Shown here: one piece after another, positions 33,711 through 45,379 of the stretch | Layout of the letters: each line of letters opens with the position of its first letter | Numbering within the stretch: position 1 is the first letter of the stretch | Source: Cycas panzhihuaensis | Lineage: Eukaryota; Cycadophyta | Direction of reading: 5' to 3' | Assembly (NCBI GenBank): GCA_023213395.1 | Contig: CM041465.1 | Span: 111,235,741 to 111,299,740 of the forward strand | DNA length: 64,000 nucleotides | Made by a program: the position numbers and the translations under genes | The notes under the pieces: model-generated | What the model was told of the DNA's origin: nothing | Database searches by the model: none | What the model saw: the letters and a program-made list of their open reading frames with translations, nothing else

Positions 33711-34252
33711 TGTTGAAAAATATGAGTGAATAAGGGCAAGAGAAAAATTCATAATGCTCATCACATGCACAACAAGTAGGAAATGAATAAGTGCTAATGA
33801 ATCAGAACTTTCCAATTTTTTTTTTATTAAAAGTGTTGAGACGTTATGTTGAAAAATCAAAGTGAAGGATAATAACTAAATAAACCAAGAGAACATCATA
33901 ATTGTAAAGTGATATACAAGCAATAATCATGTATTAGACCATAAATAAGTATGATGAGCTCTTTATATCTACTCTCCTTGCATCAATCGTGATAGTCGCA
34001 CAACCAAGTCACTTAATCAATCCATGAGAGAAATATCGCTCTACATTAATAATGAGAGAATAAGTGAATAATAAAGTAATAAAGTAAGGAAACAATAAAT
34101 ACACCTCATGCACGCTCATGTATGTGAAAGACTATAGGTACAACTAGTGCATGCTCTCAAATATGAGAGAGAATATATAAATATATCTCTAAAGGGAACT
34201 TTCCTAATATAACTCATCAATTAACTTGAGAAATGAATGAGTATGAATTAGA
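33711..34252 (-). repeat. 5' LTR of the deleted copia element
   Basis: About 542 bp beginning TGTTGAAAAATATGAG on the plus strand. The far end is placed by alignment to the left LTR. Confidence 0.78.
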
Positions 34253-35890
34253 CATTATCTTCAACTACTTTTACTTAGGTTTGTCATATCCTAGGGGTGA
34301 AATATTCCATTATGTAATACTTTTCTTATGCCTTACCAAATCCAAGATCGTCAAGATTGATAACACATAGTTGAATGCTAACTTTTATAGGAGAAATCTT
34401 TGTGCTTATTATTGTATGATAGTCTTTTGTAATTAATGCTTGTTGAGGTAAGGGAGGTAAAGGTAGAAATTAGGTTTTTTAGAGTTAGTTTCAAAGCAAG
34501 TATAACTTCTACAATTGGTAGAAGAGAAAAGTAGCTTCTTTTCACACATTATCAAAGCTATCTCAATGACCTTAGACCCATTACAATGAGGAGCCTAATT
34601 TAGGCACCTATTTGTACAACCGTCTAATATATGTATAAGAAGATTGATCTCCTTATCTGACTTATTATGAATTTCTAAAAAATAATTAAGATGTCCTTTT
34701 ACTCATACTTAATGATAATTGAATGACAAAATTTAGTATTCTCTTTACTAGAAAATTCAAAATACTTTATGTTTCTTTTTGTACATGGATATTTTCTTCT
34801 TTGTAATTTATTTTTAAATAATATAAAGAAAATGAATGTAAATCTCTCTTTTTTTACTAAGGATTTTAAGCCATCGTATTGTGGCATTGCTTATCTGCTT
34901 AAGAGAGAATGAGACCAATTCTATTAGTTTTTGGTGTTTAGTTTCTACCAATGTGTAGGTAGGCTTTTATAATCTTTATGTCTATGTACTCTAGTTCTAG
35001 CTAAAATAGTGGTATGTTTCTTTTTATATCGTTTAAAGGGATGAAAGGGTTGATAGTCTCTTCCATATTTTTTGTTGAATGATATATAATTTTTCTTATC
35101 TAATGAATCATCTATTTCAACAACTAAAAAAAAGGAAAAGGGATTCTCAATATCAAATATACTAAAAAGTGGAAAAACTTTGGATAAACTCTAAACACGT
35201 CGTTTCCTTTACTAGATTTATGTAATTGATGACTTTTCCCATACATTTATGTTATGTACCATCTTAAGCTTCTAGCTCCAACACTCTTCAAGAAGTTCAA
35301 TATTTACATCTACTCAAAATGGGAAGGAACTAGGAAAGAAAACCATTAAAAGAAATATGATCTTTCTTTCTTGATACATCAATTATATTTTTTTTGTGTA
35401 GAACACAAGAGAACTTAAACCATTCACCTTACCCTATGGGTTTCTTAAGGTGACATACTACATTTGCTTCTTCTCTTTATTTTCATTAATTTATTAACTA
35501 TTAATTATAATAATAATAAATTTATCATCAAAATATTATAATAATTTTTTATTATCATCATTGCAAATGATAATTATTCCATTAAGGAAAAAATGTTACA
35601 ATAATTATTAGATTAATAACAATAATCAATCATTAATAATTTCAATATACAAATGTAACTTACTTACTATGGTTATTCAATTCTTATTAAATATTTGTTT
35701 AACAATTTTAAATGACCAAAGCTACTTGTTTTCTTGATAAGGACATGCATGTGACATGCGTTTTATTCTTATATTAAATTTTATTCGTGCACGAAACTTC
35801 TACATTTACATGCATTGAAATTTTCTCTTTGTTAAACATTTTTGTGACCACCACTTGGTGGTAATAGTGATATCATAGTAAATAAAAGAT
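34253..35890. other. Gene-free AT-rich spacer
   Basis: No coding, LTR or RNA-gene signal. The 62-codon minus-strand frame at 34699-34887 is low-complexity Lys/Phe-rich and not credible. Short homopolymers and ATT/AAT-rich blocks occur at 35480-35640. Confidence 0.5.
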
Positions 35891-36344
35891 CTTATTAAAG
35901 ACCAATTAGAACCTTCCTACTAACCTAGAGTGATTGTTATTGTACCCTCATGGAACGTTTCTAGAGAGATTCGAGAATTCTCATTGAATTTGGGGATGCG
36001 TTTTAAAGTCGAATGTCTTTTCAAAGTGGAAGCCTTGACTTGACTCGTTAAGCCATATTTGCGTAGGAGTCCAAAAGTATAATTCCAAATTAAAGTCTAT
36101 ATTTCAAATCAACAAGCGATGTGCAACATTGAAAGGCGGGCTGCATTTAGCATGCAAATGTAAATATTACACAAAATTGGTCGCAATCCGGGACAGGTGG
36201 GAAATCGCGGGGCCTCGACCCAACAACGTCCATGATAATTGAATGTATAACGTGAAATGTTAAACGTAGGGGACGGAGTGCGGGGAGATTCCAATTGGCT
36301 CGCATGCTTGACTGGTTTGTGGGTCAACGTACCGGCCAAATCTT

Positions 36345-36350
36345 CACGTG
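36345..36350. promoter_or_regulatory. G-box CACGTG upstream of the SAUR gene
   Basis: A perfect palindromic G-box in the longer palindrome TTCACGTGAA (36343-36352), about 260 bp upstream of the SAUR start codon. In flowering plants G-boxes bind bHLH and bZIP factors such as PIFs, which activate many SAUR genes. A role here is inferred. I saw no clear AuxRE (TGTCTC) between 36100 and 36600. Confidence 0.45.
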
Positions 36351-36606
36351 AAAACATATCCGTGTACACAAAGAAGACAGTATTAAAATTATAGATGAAG
36401 AAGCCATGGGTGCAACTCTCAAGCTAAAGCCCAAAGACAAAGTTTTGTGGGCAAATAGTATGGTAAAGGAGGTCTGATTAGTTGATCAGGTCAGTTTTGG
36501 CGCCTGGTCTTCTGTCGGTCTGGTGCCCTGAAATTTATGTTTGAGCAGGTCGTTCCTTGGCAAGTTCATTTAGGGTCAAATTTAGAATAAGCCTCCACCA
36601 GATTGC

Positions 36607-36978
36607 ATGGAAGCAAAGATGCGGGCCATTAAAAGGAGGATATCGAAGTTATTGCAGAGGCAGATCAAGGTGGGCAGTAGTCATGTATTGCGGTGCTCTC
36701 AGGAGACCCATCCCAGCACATCGATCCCTCGTGAATGCTCTGGTGATCGGTGTCGGGTAACTGGCGTTCCGAGGGGCTGTTTCTCTGTCTGCGTTGGGAA
36801 GGAGAGACAGCGGTTTTTTGTGCCAACGGCGTATTTGAACCATCCGCTTATTCGTCTTCTTCTGGAAAGATCTGCCGAGGAGTTCGGAATCGACCAGATT
36901 GGGGTGCTGAAGATTCCTTGCGACGTGCAGAGTTTCCAACAAGTGCTGTGGTTGGTTCGGCACACGAAACTGGCATAA
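36607..36978 (+). CDS. SAUR family small auxin-up RNA protein
   Basis: Intact, intronless 123-codon frame from ATG to TAA, as usual for SAUR genes. SAUR proteins promote or restrain cell expansion, in many cases by inhibiting PP2C-D phosphatases and so activating the plasma-membrane proton pump. The N-terminus is basic (residues 1-22 rich in Lys/Arg) and followed by a variable segment. The Auxin_inducible core (PF02519 type) runs from about residue 54 to 117: VPRGCFSVCVG, RQRFFVPTAYLNHPLIRLLL, EEFGI and LKIPCDVQSFQQVLWLV. Length is within the family range (about 80-180). Met5 is a possible alternative start. The gene lies in GC-richer DNA between TE blocks. Key core residues are kept with no stop, in contrast to every TE frame around it. 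It is probably functional. The subfamily is not assignable from sequence alone. Confidence 0.93.
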   Translation: MEAKMRAIKRRISKLLQRQIKVGSSHVLRCSQETHPSTSIPRECSGDRCRVTGVPRGCFSVCVGKERQRFFVPTAYLNHPLIRLLLERSAEEFGIDQIGVLKIPCDVQSFQQVLWLVRHTKLA

Positions 36979-37680
36979 CAGGCCTTCGGGTACTCGGGAA
37001 TGGATCCTACCTTCTCCGTCACTCCCGCCGTTCGTGATCGTGAGTTTACACAACATTTCTTTTCTTAATTTCATGGTTGAACATTGTAATCAATCCTGTA
37101 CTTAACATGGTATAGTCTTCCCGTCTGAGATAAGAGGGATACATTCAAAGATAAACTCATGGTGGTGTTTAAAGGCATTCTCCCTTAAAAGAAAATTAGT
37201 GTCCTTTTGCACGCTGAAGTGTTCGATTTATTTTGCTCTTGATGATGACTCCCTAGATTTAGATTTTGAATTCATGAACTGCATATTCGGACATTTGGGA
37301 CTGAAAAAATTATTGTCTGCGTCCACTGTATTACAAACAAATCCGTCCCTTAGACCAGGACGGTATCTTTCCGTATCATGATTTTCTTCGAATATCTGAG
37401 CTCTGTCAATCGAGCAAGATCGATAATCGGCAGAGGATCTGCGTTTATTTCAAAGACGGCGGTACACGGTACCGGAGAAAGCGCTGTTCAACCTTACTTC
37501 TGAACACCGCAACTCGAGGTCCTCTACATCAGTCAGGAGGAAGACGTCACCCTAATACAATGAATTAATTGCATATATCACATTTAAAGCGGGGTCCCAG
37601 TCTGATGTCATAGGTACCTGCCGAAGCAGGGGTAACCTTCTATTTTGTCAGCGTGTTTCAGTTTTTAATACTCTTAATTA
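36979..37680. other. SAUR downstream flank
   Basis: GC-richer DNA containing the 3' untranslated region and low-copy flank. Small inverted repeats are seen (CCTGC-CGAA-GCAGG at 37618-37631; CGGTAC-AC-GGTACCG near 37461). The 60-codon frame at 37199-37381 has no family resemblance. No second gene is supported. Confidence 0.4.
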
Positions 37681-38559
37681 TTTTTTTTTTAAATATTTGA
37701 AAACAAAAAAAAAAAACTTTGTAAGAGTAACCATTTCTATTCATACAACATAACAGACAATAAACGTGTTAACATTATAATACATAGGATAACATCATAA
37801 AATTGAAATTGGGTTATTTTACAAAGTAAATGTTAATAAATACAATGGATTGAAAGAGTTTAAAGATAAATTTTAATATTTTATCCAAGTGCAATAATGG
37901 TTATAGTTTTTCAACCCAACAATCATCTTAACTATCATTATTGAACTTATTCTAACTATCATGAGCAAAATAGAGGTTAGTAATTGAAAGTTGGATGCAT
38001 CCATCAATGTTGCTTTGTTCTCAACTAAGACAATGTAGTAGATTAGAGGTCTACTCTCAAAATAAGTTATAAATAGAAAAATATCTCTAAATTTAGATGT
38101 ATTGTATGAAATAAAATTGTAATGATTTTACAGAAATTTCTGAGTGTATAAATACCAATGAGACACCTCATGTAATAAATCATGTTGTTAGCTAATTAAT
38201 TTATTAATATTGACCAAATGGTGTTGCAAGGCTTATAACAAGTCTTTTCTCTTTTAAAATGCTTTGTCCTCACTACATGGGGAGATTTCAAAAAACTTCT
38301 ATATATAGGCACAAAGGTTTTCGTTAATTGATTATTAATTTATTTTTTATTAAATTGTTGTTTTGTTAATAGGGTTTCCATTGAGTATAACTGAGCAATG
38401 AAACTTGTTTTCCCTTGGCTCATCCTTGATGTAGGAATGTTTTAAGAATTGAGTGCAAAGATTCTAATGAACTAGTAGAGTTTTCCATTCCACTGAAAAT
38501 AAATAAAATTTTGATTGTGGTTTAATGCATATGTTCCTAACTTGTTGAGTTATTCAATT
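37681..38559. other. AT-rich stretch without gene
   Basis: Begins with T and A tracts and continues with AT-rich sequence. It may include eroded RT-proximal sequence of the gypsy fragment to its right, but no motif was recognised. Confidence 0.35.
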
Positions 38560-40068
38560 CCAAGTACGACATCCAGGTTTCTACTTAGAAAAGTATCATA
38601 ATCAATGCAACATGCGAGAATGTTGATTTGGAGTTGGATAACAAGCTATCTTGGATTTATCAATGAAAATGTTCAAATGATTTACAACTTTGGGGTCTAT
38701 GAAATTGTGAGTGGTACTTGGGTCAATTAGAACAACTACCTTTTCTTTGCATAGGAATCTTTGTAGCCTGGTAGTATTGGATTATGGGATGTTTGATATA
38801 GTTCCCAAAGAGATAGAAGGTTGGTGGTCATCAAGAACTAATGCTCCCATAGAAGGTAGTTGATTGCGAATAATATCAACTTCACTATTAACAACTTCCA
38901 CTACACAAAGTTTGTTTTATCATAGACACACTTTAAGGTGTTTTGAAAACTACCTCTAACTACATCACCATTATTTTTCATTCTAGAGTACTTTTTCAGG
39001 TTTTAAAATGTGGTTTATAAACATATGCTAATTTTTAGAATTAAGTCATCACCTAGGAAAAATATAGCAAGGGATTTGCATTTGTTACTTAATCTTAGCT
39101 TGTCTAGTTAGGAGAATAGTTTTCTTTAATGAGTCAAGTTAAAATATCTTTACCTTAATAACAATAATAAGCCATAGATAGCCTAGTAGAATTGATAGGC
39201 CTCTTCATTAGAAAGGGTACTCTTAAAGTATAATCTTTAAAAGTACTATGTGAATTCTTTGATTGAAGAATCTTATTAGAAGTAATGATATAGTTGGACC
39301 TTATAAAAGGTAGAGTTAGGTCCTTCTATTTACTTGTGAACAACATTGATGAAGTCATCCTAAAGGATGAACCCATGATTAGAGAACTATTTCTACCCTT
39401 ATATATAAATATGATTATAGTAAGCTTGACCTTGTTACCTTTAAATATACAAAATGGAGCAAGATAATACAAAAATGGATGGAGTGAAAGATGGATGTGA
39501 AGAACACCAAAAGAGAATCAAAAGACACTCAAGTGAACCATAATAAGAATTATATTAATAATCAACATGAGATTACAATAAGTAGGGTGTTGTATATATA
39601 GAACGATCATCCCATCACTACTAAGCTAACCAATCATAATTTTCTCTTAGTGTTAAATACTTCTAACCATAACCTCCTTAACTTTTAACCTACTTAACCT
39701 CTTGATATATTAATCCTTTAAAATATGGTAAAGGCTCACTATAATGCCCTTTCATATGATTGACGATGAAATGGGTTTTTTTACCTAGGGTATTAATTTT
39801 AAGATCCTAAAATGCAACTTTAAGTTTCATGATCTATTCATCAAAATTAATTGTGCCTTTGATGATAAAATTAGGAATAATAAGTTATTTTTATATTGAA
39901 TTATTTCTTGGCTATTGATGTTGCCATAGTTATCATGAAACTTGGGTGTTTTATGCCTAGGGTCATTTTGCCTTTACTTTAAAGACTATTATTTGTGTGT
40001 TTCATCCATTGTTCAATGGTATTGAGATGAGCATTAATGCTATTACTAGAGTCACCCTTATTTGCCAT
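38560..40068 (-). pseudogene. gag-protease fragment of a minus-strand Ty3/gypsy element
   Basis: A gag-like start (MANKGDSSNSINAHL, then TIEQWMKHTNNSL) begins at 40068 on the minus strand. Near 38700-38760 the protease region reads VLIDPSSTHNFIDPKVVNHL, which matches the gypsy DSGSTHNFI active site, but the catalytic DSG has become DPS. RT and integrase, which should lie to the left, are absent: the SAUR island is there instead. No LTR was recognised for this fragment. A block at about 39430-39740 does not fit the gag translation and may be a later insertion. Frames are heavily interrupted. Confidence 0.65.
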
Positions 40069-40319
40069 TCTTTATTTCTTATTATATTCCATTGTGTTGG
40101 ATTTTGTGATACTAGAAAAAAGCTTTAGTGTCGAATTTACAAGCTACTCAATAAGTTAGCTGACTTCCTTTATTATTTCGTTTTAGTTATATTTATGATT
40201 GTGAGGCTTTAACTATTAAAATTTACAAGAATTCCACTCTAAAACTAGCAAATGAATAATGCAATATTATCAAAGAATAAGCATTAATAAGGTCGTTTCT
40301 ATTATGATTTAGGTAGGTA

Positions 40320-40831
40320 ATGCTTAAGATCAAATGCTATTAAGTCGATGCATGGGGTCAAATATTATTAAGGCAAGCAAGTTTAAATATTATTAAGGTG
40401 AGGAAATATATATATTATAGTGATGGCATACACGCATGTACGTGCATACATACACATACACATACATATATATAATATTATAGGTATTATTGATATTTGA
40501 ATGTAACTTGGTGTAGGGGAATGCCAAATATTATTAAGGCAACTGAGATCAAATATTATTAAGTTGATACTCTATTTTATGGTGGTAACATATACACACA
40601 TATTAGTATGAAGAACAAATACAATATAATAAAAGTAAAGAAAGAATAAATATTTACGAGGAAGGTAGTGTTAATGAATACTAGAGTCAATAACCCTATA
40701 GAAGATATATGTGTAACCATGAGGGTGATAACTCACACCTTAAGGTTAACCGTCGAAAAATACCACCTCCATTGAAATATAGTTGCTAGTATAGATTTAT
40801 ATATTATCGTAAGACGGCTATTATGTCAACA
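40320..40831 (-). repeat. Probable 3' LTR of a minus-strand copia element, with internal short repeats
   Basis: It ends in CA at 40831, directly against a purine tract and RNase H of the copia element to its right. The left edge is a guess. Five degenerate copies of (T)CAAATATTATTAAGG lie near 40327, 40360, 40382, 40525 and 40549, with a CA/TA-rich microsatellite between them (about 40430-40475). The partner LTR is not in the window. Confidence 0.5.
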
Positions 40832-40850
40832 TTTCTCCACCATAATGCCC
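40832..40850 (-). other. Polypurine tract of the minus-strand copia element
   Basis: Minus-strand GGGCATTATGGTGGAGAAA lies directly before the LTR start TGTTGACATA. Confidence 0.7.
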
Positions 40851-42145
40851 ATTTAGAGAGAATCTATGTTTGTCTCTAAATTTATCTAACTTTTCTCTAG
40901 TACCTTGTGAATATATTTGTAATTTATTCCTCTTTGTTGTAGTAGACCAACTTTATTTTCTATTATTACACTAACTCTCTAATAAAATGATGCTATACTT
41001 TAATGTGTTTGATCTTATTGTAAGACATTGGATTCCTAATTACCTAAATAGTATTTTGGTTATCACAAAATAATTGTATAGGACTAACCTGTTCTTCCTA
41101 TAAATCTTGAAGTAATTTTTTAAGAAAAACTATTTATAAGCTCCTACTATAACTTCCTTATACCCTCCTCCTTTAGTAGATAAAGATATTGTTCATTACT
41201 TCTTTGAATACAATGTAACTATTATTATACCTAAATTAAAAGCATATATTGAAGTAGACTTCCTATCATCTATATAACCTACCCTATTTGAGTCTATGTA
41301 GCTAATCAACTTATGATCACTTGATGACTAGTATTGAAGACCATACTTAATAGTTCTAATAAGATACCTGAGAATTCTTTTGGTTGAGTGTTAATATTTT
41401 ATCTTAGGCTTATGTATAAATTTAGAAACTACACTAATTTTATACGTGATACATGGTCAAGTTCAAGTCAAATATATAGGGTTTCTAATTAATTTCCTAT
41501 AGAGAGTAAGGTCAACCAATTTAGATTCCTCATACTTAGACAATTTTAATATAACTTCTATTGGTGTTGTAAGTGGTTTGTAGCTATCCATATTAAACTT
41601 GTATAATATATCTAATGTGTACATCCTTTTTGATATAAATATACCCTTTCCAACTTACCATACTTTAATCCCTAAGAAATAATATATAAGTCTCAATTTT
41701 ATAATCGTAAACTCCTTATGCATATGTATTTTAAATTGTTGGGACAAGAAATCATAATTTTTAATATACACAAGGTCAGAAATATAAAAGTTGTTAATCA
41801 ATATTAAATTTTCATCCAACTTAATATATAAATTAAGGTCTAATTAGCTTCTTAAGAATCCTTTATCTTTGAAATGATTATTCATCCTAGAATACTATAC
41901 CTTAGGTACCTATTTGAGTCCATAGAAAGCTTTCTTCAATCTATAAACCTTACCTTATTTACATTTTACTTAAAAACTTTTAGATTGTTGGACATAGATT
42001 TATTCATCAGTATACTCACTTAAGAATATACTCTTTACATTCATTTGATGAATTGTTAAATCATGTTATACAACTAAGGCTATGATCTAATTATTCCCAT
42101 CCTTGTTATAAGTATAAATATTTTATTGTAGTCTATTACATAATT
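40851..42145 (-). pseudogene. RT (C-terminal part) and RNase H of the minus-strand copia element
   Basis: Minus-strand translation, read across many stops, runs ALVV-HDLTIHQMNVKSIFL, then YRLKKAFYGLK, LDLNLYIKLDEN, YISDLVYIKN at the YVDD position (catalytic Asp pair lost), YFLGIKVW, then RNase H with YIDSNRVGYIDDRKSTSIYAF, LFCDNQNTI and KHIKV-HHFIRELV. The RT start continues at 48436-48651 beyond the inserted gypsy element. Integrase, protease and gag are missing from the window. Confidence 0.8.
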
Positions 42146-42150
42146 AATCT
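42146..42150. repeat. Target site duplication AATCT (left)
   Basis: Identical to 48431-48435. It brackets the plus-strand gypsy element in the copia RT. Confidence 0.75.
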
Positions 42151-42482
42151 TACTAAGTTATATAAAGTATTAACACGCAGAAACACACCATATGGTTAAG
42201 TGATAATGTTAGTTAAAAATATGTGCGTAACCCACTAAGTTATCCAATGAAATGTAAGGTCACTTAGGCCACCAATAAGATTGCTTAGAAAACATCCTCT
42301 TTTGTCTATTTAAAGGTCATGGATTATGGAAGATGGTTAACTTGATATTTCTCTTCTTATATAAATTATACTATATTACTCTCTTTTGGTAATCAATTAA
42401 TGCTCTTATTCTCTTGAGTCCCTTTTGGTAATTTGTTATCCTGTCTGGTTTCTACTATTTTGAGGAGAGCCTTTGGGAAAAA
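42151..42482 (+). repeat. 5' LTR of the plus-strand gypsy element
   Basis: About 332 bp, paired with 48073-48430 (shared blocks AGTATTAACAC, AAGATGGTTAACTTGATATT). The inner end is placed by alignment. A sequence TGGTATTACAATG at 42494 may be its weakly preserved PBS. Confidence 0.8.
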
Positions 42483-45370
42483 GATGTCTTAAGTGGTATT
42501 ACAATGAGATTTAATAGCTTACGGAGTAGCCAGAAGTTGGAGGAAAAAATAGAAATTTCTTTTTTCCCTATTACTAACTCTCGTAACCCATCTCTTCAAT
42601 TTCAATTTCTATTATTTCAGTTTTGTTCAAGGGTAGATAATGTTACTTGATTGCTACCCTTTCTATTCCCTCCTACTCTTCACTTATCTTTGGGTAGATA
42701 ACTCTACATGGAAGCTACCCACCATGGGTAAAGACCCTGCTCTGGGGGTCTTTAAATATCATGAAGGATCTGTTGTTCGAGGCTAATTACAATATGACTT
42801 TTCTAGATTTGCATGAAGGGCCCTGATTAACTCCATTAAACTAAGCCTTAGATAAAACTCGTATATAGAAGTAAGCCTCTACGTGCCCTTAGGTATATAG
42901 GAGGACCCTTTCTAGGATTCTCCATCCTTGCTTAGAGGAGGTGACCCTTTAAATGTTTCTCTTATGTGGTATACATGTTAGTGGTTAACACATGAAAGTC
43001 ACTCTGTATGAACAACTCTGCATAACTATAGGCCTTACAGAGTAGTGTCTTGAGATATTAGGCTGAGTTATAGAATTAACAAAGAAGTTTATTGTAGGGC
43101 TCATAGAGCCAAGTAATCCCAGTATTAGAGTTTGGTAATTATTATCAAATCTAAAAGTTCTACTCACACAACAAAGTTAAGTCTATTGATTTGTTGTTAT
43201 TCATCTATCCCTGATACCATAACCGTATAAAGAAAAGACAATAACTTTATCAATACTTGTTTGAATATGAAATGGCATGAATTGTTGCAATCACCATAAG
43301 AACAAAAGGTCCACAACAAAAAAATTATAATTTAATTTCATAGATCCTATTTTGATCATCATTTTAAATTGATCAAATTGCATTAAGTCATTTTATTAGG
43401 TATTATAACACCTAGGTCGCTAATGGGCCCCACCGCTAATTGGCCTCATCCCACTTTATAAATTCCCTTCTTCTAATTATATCTAGTTTGTACACTTGTC
43501 ATGGAACCTCATAGTCAAAGCAATAGAATTTTAGCACTAAAGAATCATGTCACCACCTTTCAATAAGATGTTAAATAAGAACTAACCACTATGTAAGAGA
43601 AGGTTAAAGACCAACTGGCCATCACACATTAGAGCGTTACAATAAAATTATTTACTCTTGCATTCAATCCATATATGACAAAGATAATAGATTAAATAAC
43701 ACTCATTTCCTCTAAGCTACTAGACCCATTAACTCTGGTTGGCCCTACATCATAGCAAATGACAACTTCATGTCAATGATAACAACAACCATTTCACCAC
43801 AAGATCAACATCTCCATGTTTAATCTTGATCTCAATAATGATAAGGTGTAAAGTTAGACCATTAAATTAGAGTCCTACTCTGCCCTCAACCCAATGACAA
43901 TTAATGATCAACTTGCATTTACATCTATCTATTTAAATAAAAAGGTGCACCATTGGATTTTATGGTAGAAGCAGGAATCTCCATCTAGTCAATCATGGGC
44001 TTATCTATTTACTAACTTCTTTGAGTAATATGAGAATACATAGAACTAATCCTTGTTCATATAGTTGACACTATTAAAATAAGTATCATTTATAGAAATG
44101 TATACTAATGAGTTTTAATCTTTATATAATTAGGTTAATTAACAACTTGATAAGCATACATAGATCGATACATATATGTATGGGCTCAATGAGTACACTC
44201 AAATATGCCTTAAGACCATGTCTTTATATAGTATGAAGGATGAGATTAATATGACCAAAGTAGTTAAAATTAAATTCACCTTAGAAAGTCCCCCTCCATT
44301 CAGATGAGATTCCACTTAGTTTTAAAGATCGTGAGAAGTTGACTATCAATGAGATACTACCTAGTCTCAAAGATCGCTCCAAGTAAATTACTAATGGTTG
44401 TGCCTATGCTTGGACAACCCTTAATATATATATGTTAAATACTATTTAAAGGAACCATCATCAAAATCTATTCACATCACTCCAGTAAAGGCATAATATT
44501 GTCAAGAGGTTGATCTCTATATACAATGCTTAGAAAAGTTGACTGGTCATGGTAGAGTCTACAATACTAAGAAGATGGTGTTCACAACTGACCTTGACTT
44601 ATCTCTAGAAGATGACCCTAATTGTAATCATAAACATAAATAAGACTAACAAGAACACACTACTAAAGAGCTACCCCTTTTATCTAGCATGTAAAGTTTA
44701 TTTATCTACTATTACCTCCACCTCATGTCCCGAACCGCTATGTGCTAAAGGAACACTTTAGAAAACCCCCATTACCATTCTAATCAGCAGTGATGTATTG
44801 TTAAACTTCATTGATATATCCATTGATAGATAACTTAATCTATATATAAAACTTAAGAAAAGATTTACTCGTTCCCTACTTGGTGATCACACCCTTAATT
44901 GCATAAGAATGATTAAAAATCTCACCATTTACATTAGCTCTTATACACTAGTCTCCAATTTTTATACCTTCCCATAGGTGGGTCAAATGCAATTCTTGGT
45001 ATATAATGGCTCCAGACAATAGGAATCTATAGCAAGAACAACTCACCTACAATCTTGTTTATCATGTTCAAAGACCATATGGGTCATTTGTATAAACTCT
45101 ATGGGATGCAATCCTCACCAAATAAGTTGATCTCACCTACTAGAATGTACAAACAACTCAATGATAATGTGGGGTACATTATTGATCTCAATAATATCCA
45201 TGCTCCTATAGGTATTCATCATAGTATCTAACAAGTATTAGATCAATACTAATCAATATTTGCTCCTTTGCCTACTAACCCTCCATCTTATTCAGGCTGA
45301 TATCATATTATTGAATTATAGAGCTTGCATGACCCCATCAATCTTTGACCATATAGGAGCTCATATTTTT
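42483..45370 (+). pseudogene. Leader and gag/protease region of the plus-strand gypsy element
   Basis: A leader without genes (42483 to about 43500), then eroded coding sequence. The gag assignment is positional, with weak support from short stretches at about 43560-43990 that read like charged gag sequence. No protease active site was recognised between 44000 and 45300. Short open frames here are not credible genes. Confidence 0.4.
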
Positions 45371-45379
45371 AGAAAAATA

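Larger units (their letters stand above)
31785..34252 (-). mobile_element. Internally deleted Ty1/copia element
   Basis: Two LTRs (about 31785-32321 and 33711-34252) flank only 1.39 kb. On the minus strand a clear iMet PBS adjoins the right LTR. After a leader there is a gag start (MSSVNIISYVLLDAYKLNGENY near 32880), and a short RNase H end (DILTKPLSHEKFERLRKLL near 32360-32430) lies before the left LTR. Most of gag, protease, integrase and RT is missing, so this is a deletion derivative that could only move with help. I found no convincing target duplication. The LTR ends away from the PBS are uncertain by a few bases. Confidence 0.8.

Noticed and set aside
35971-35982. GAGAATTCTC palindrome as a heat-shock element upstream of the SAUR gene
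   Set aside because: The spacing does not fit the nGAAnnTTCn pattern, and a 10 bp palindrome can occur by chance.
36649-37074. Minus-strand 141-codon and 107-codon frames overlapping the SAUR gene, and the plus-strand frame at 36750-37037
   Set aside because: They are antisense or shifted readings of the conserved SAUR domain, which alone shows family motifs.
37199-37381. Possible small gene or second exon after the SAUR gene
   Set aside because: No homology, no splice context that extends the SAUR product, and SAUR genes are normally intronless.
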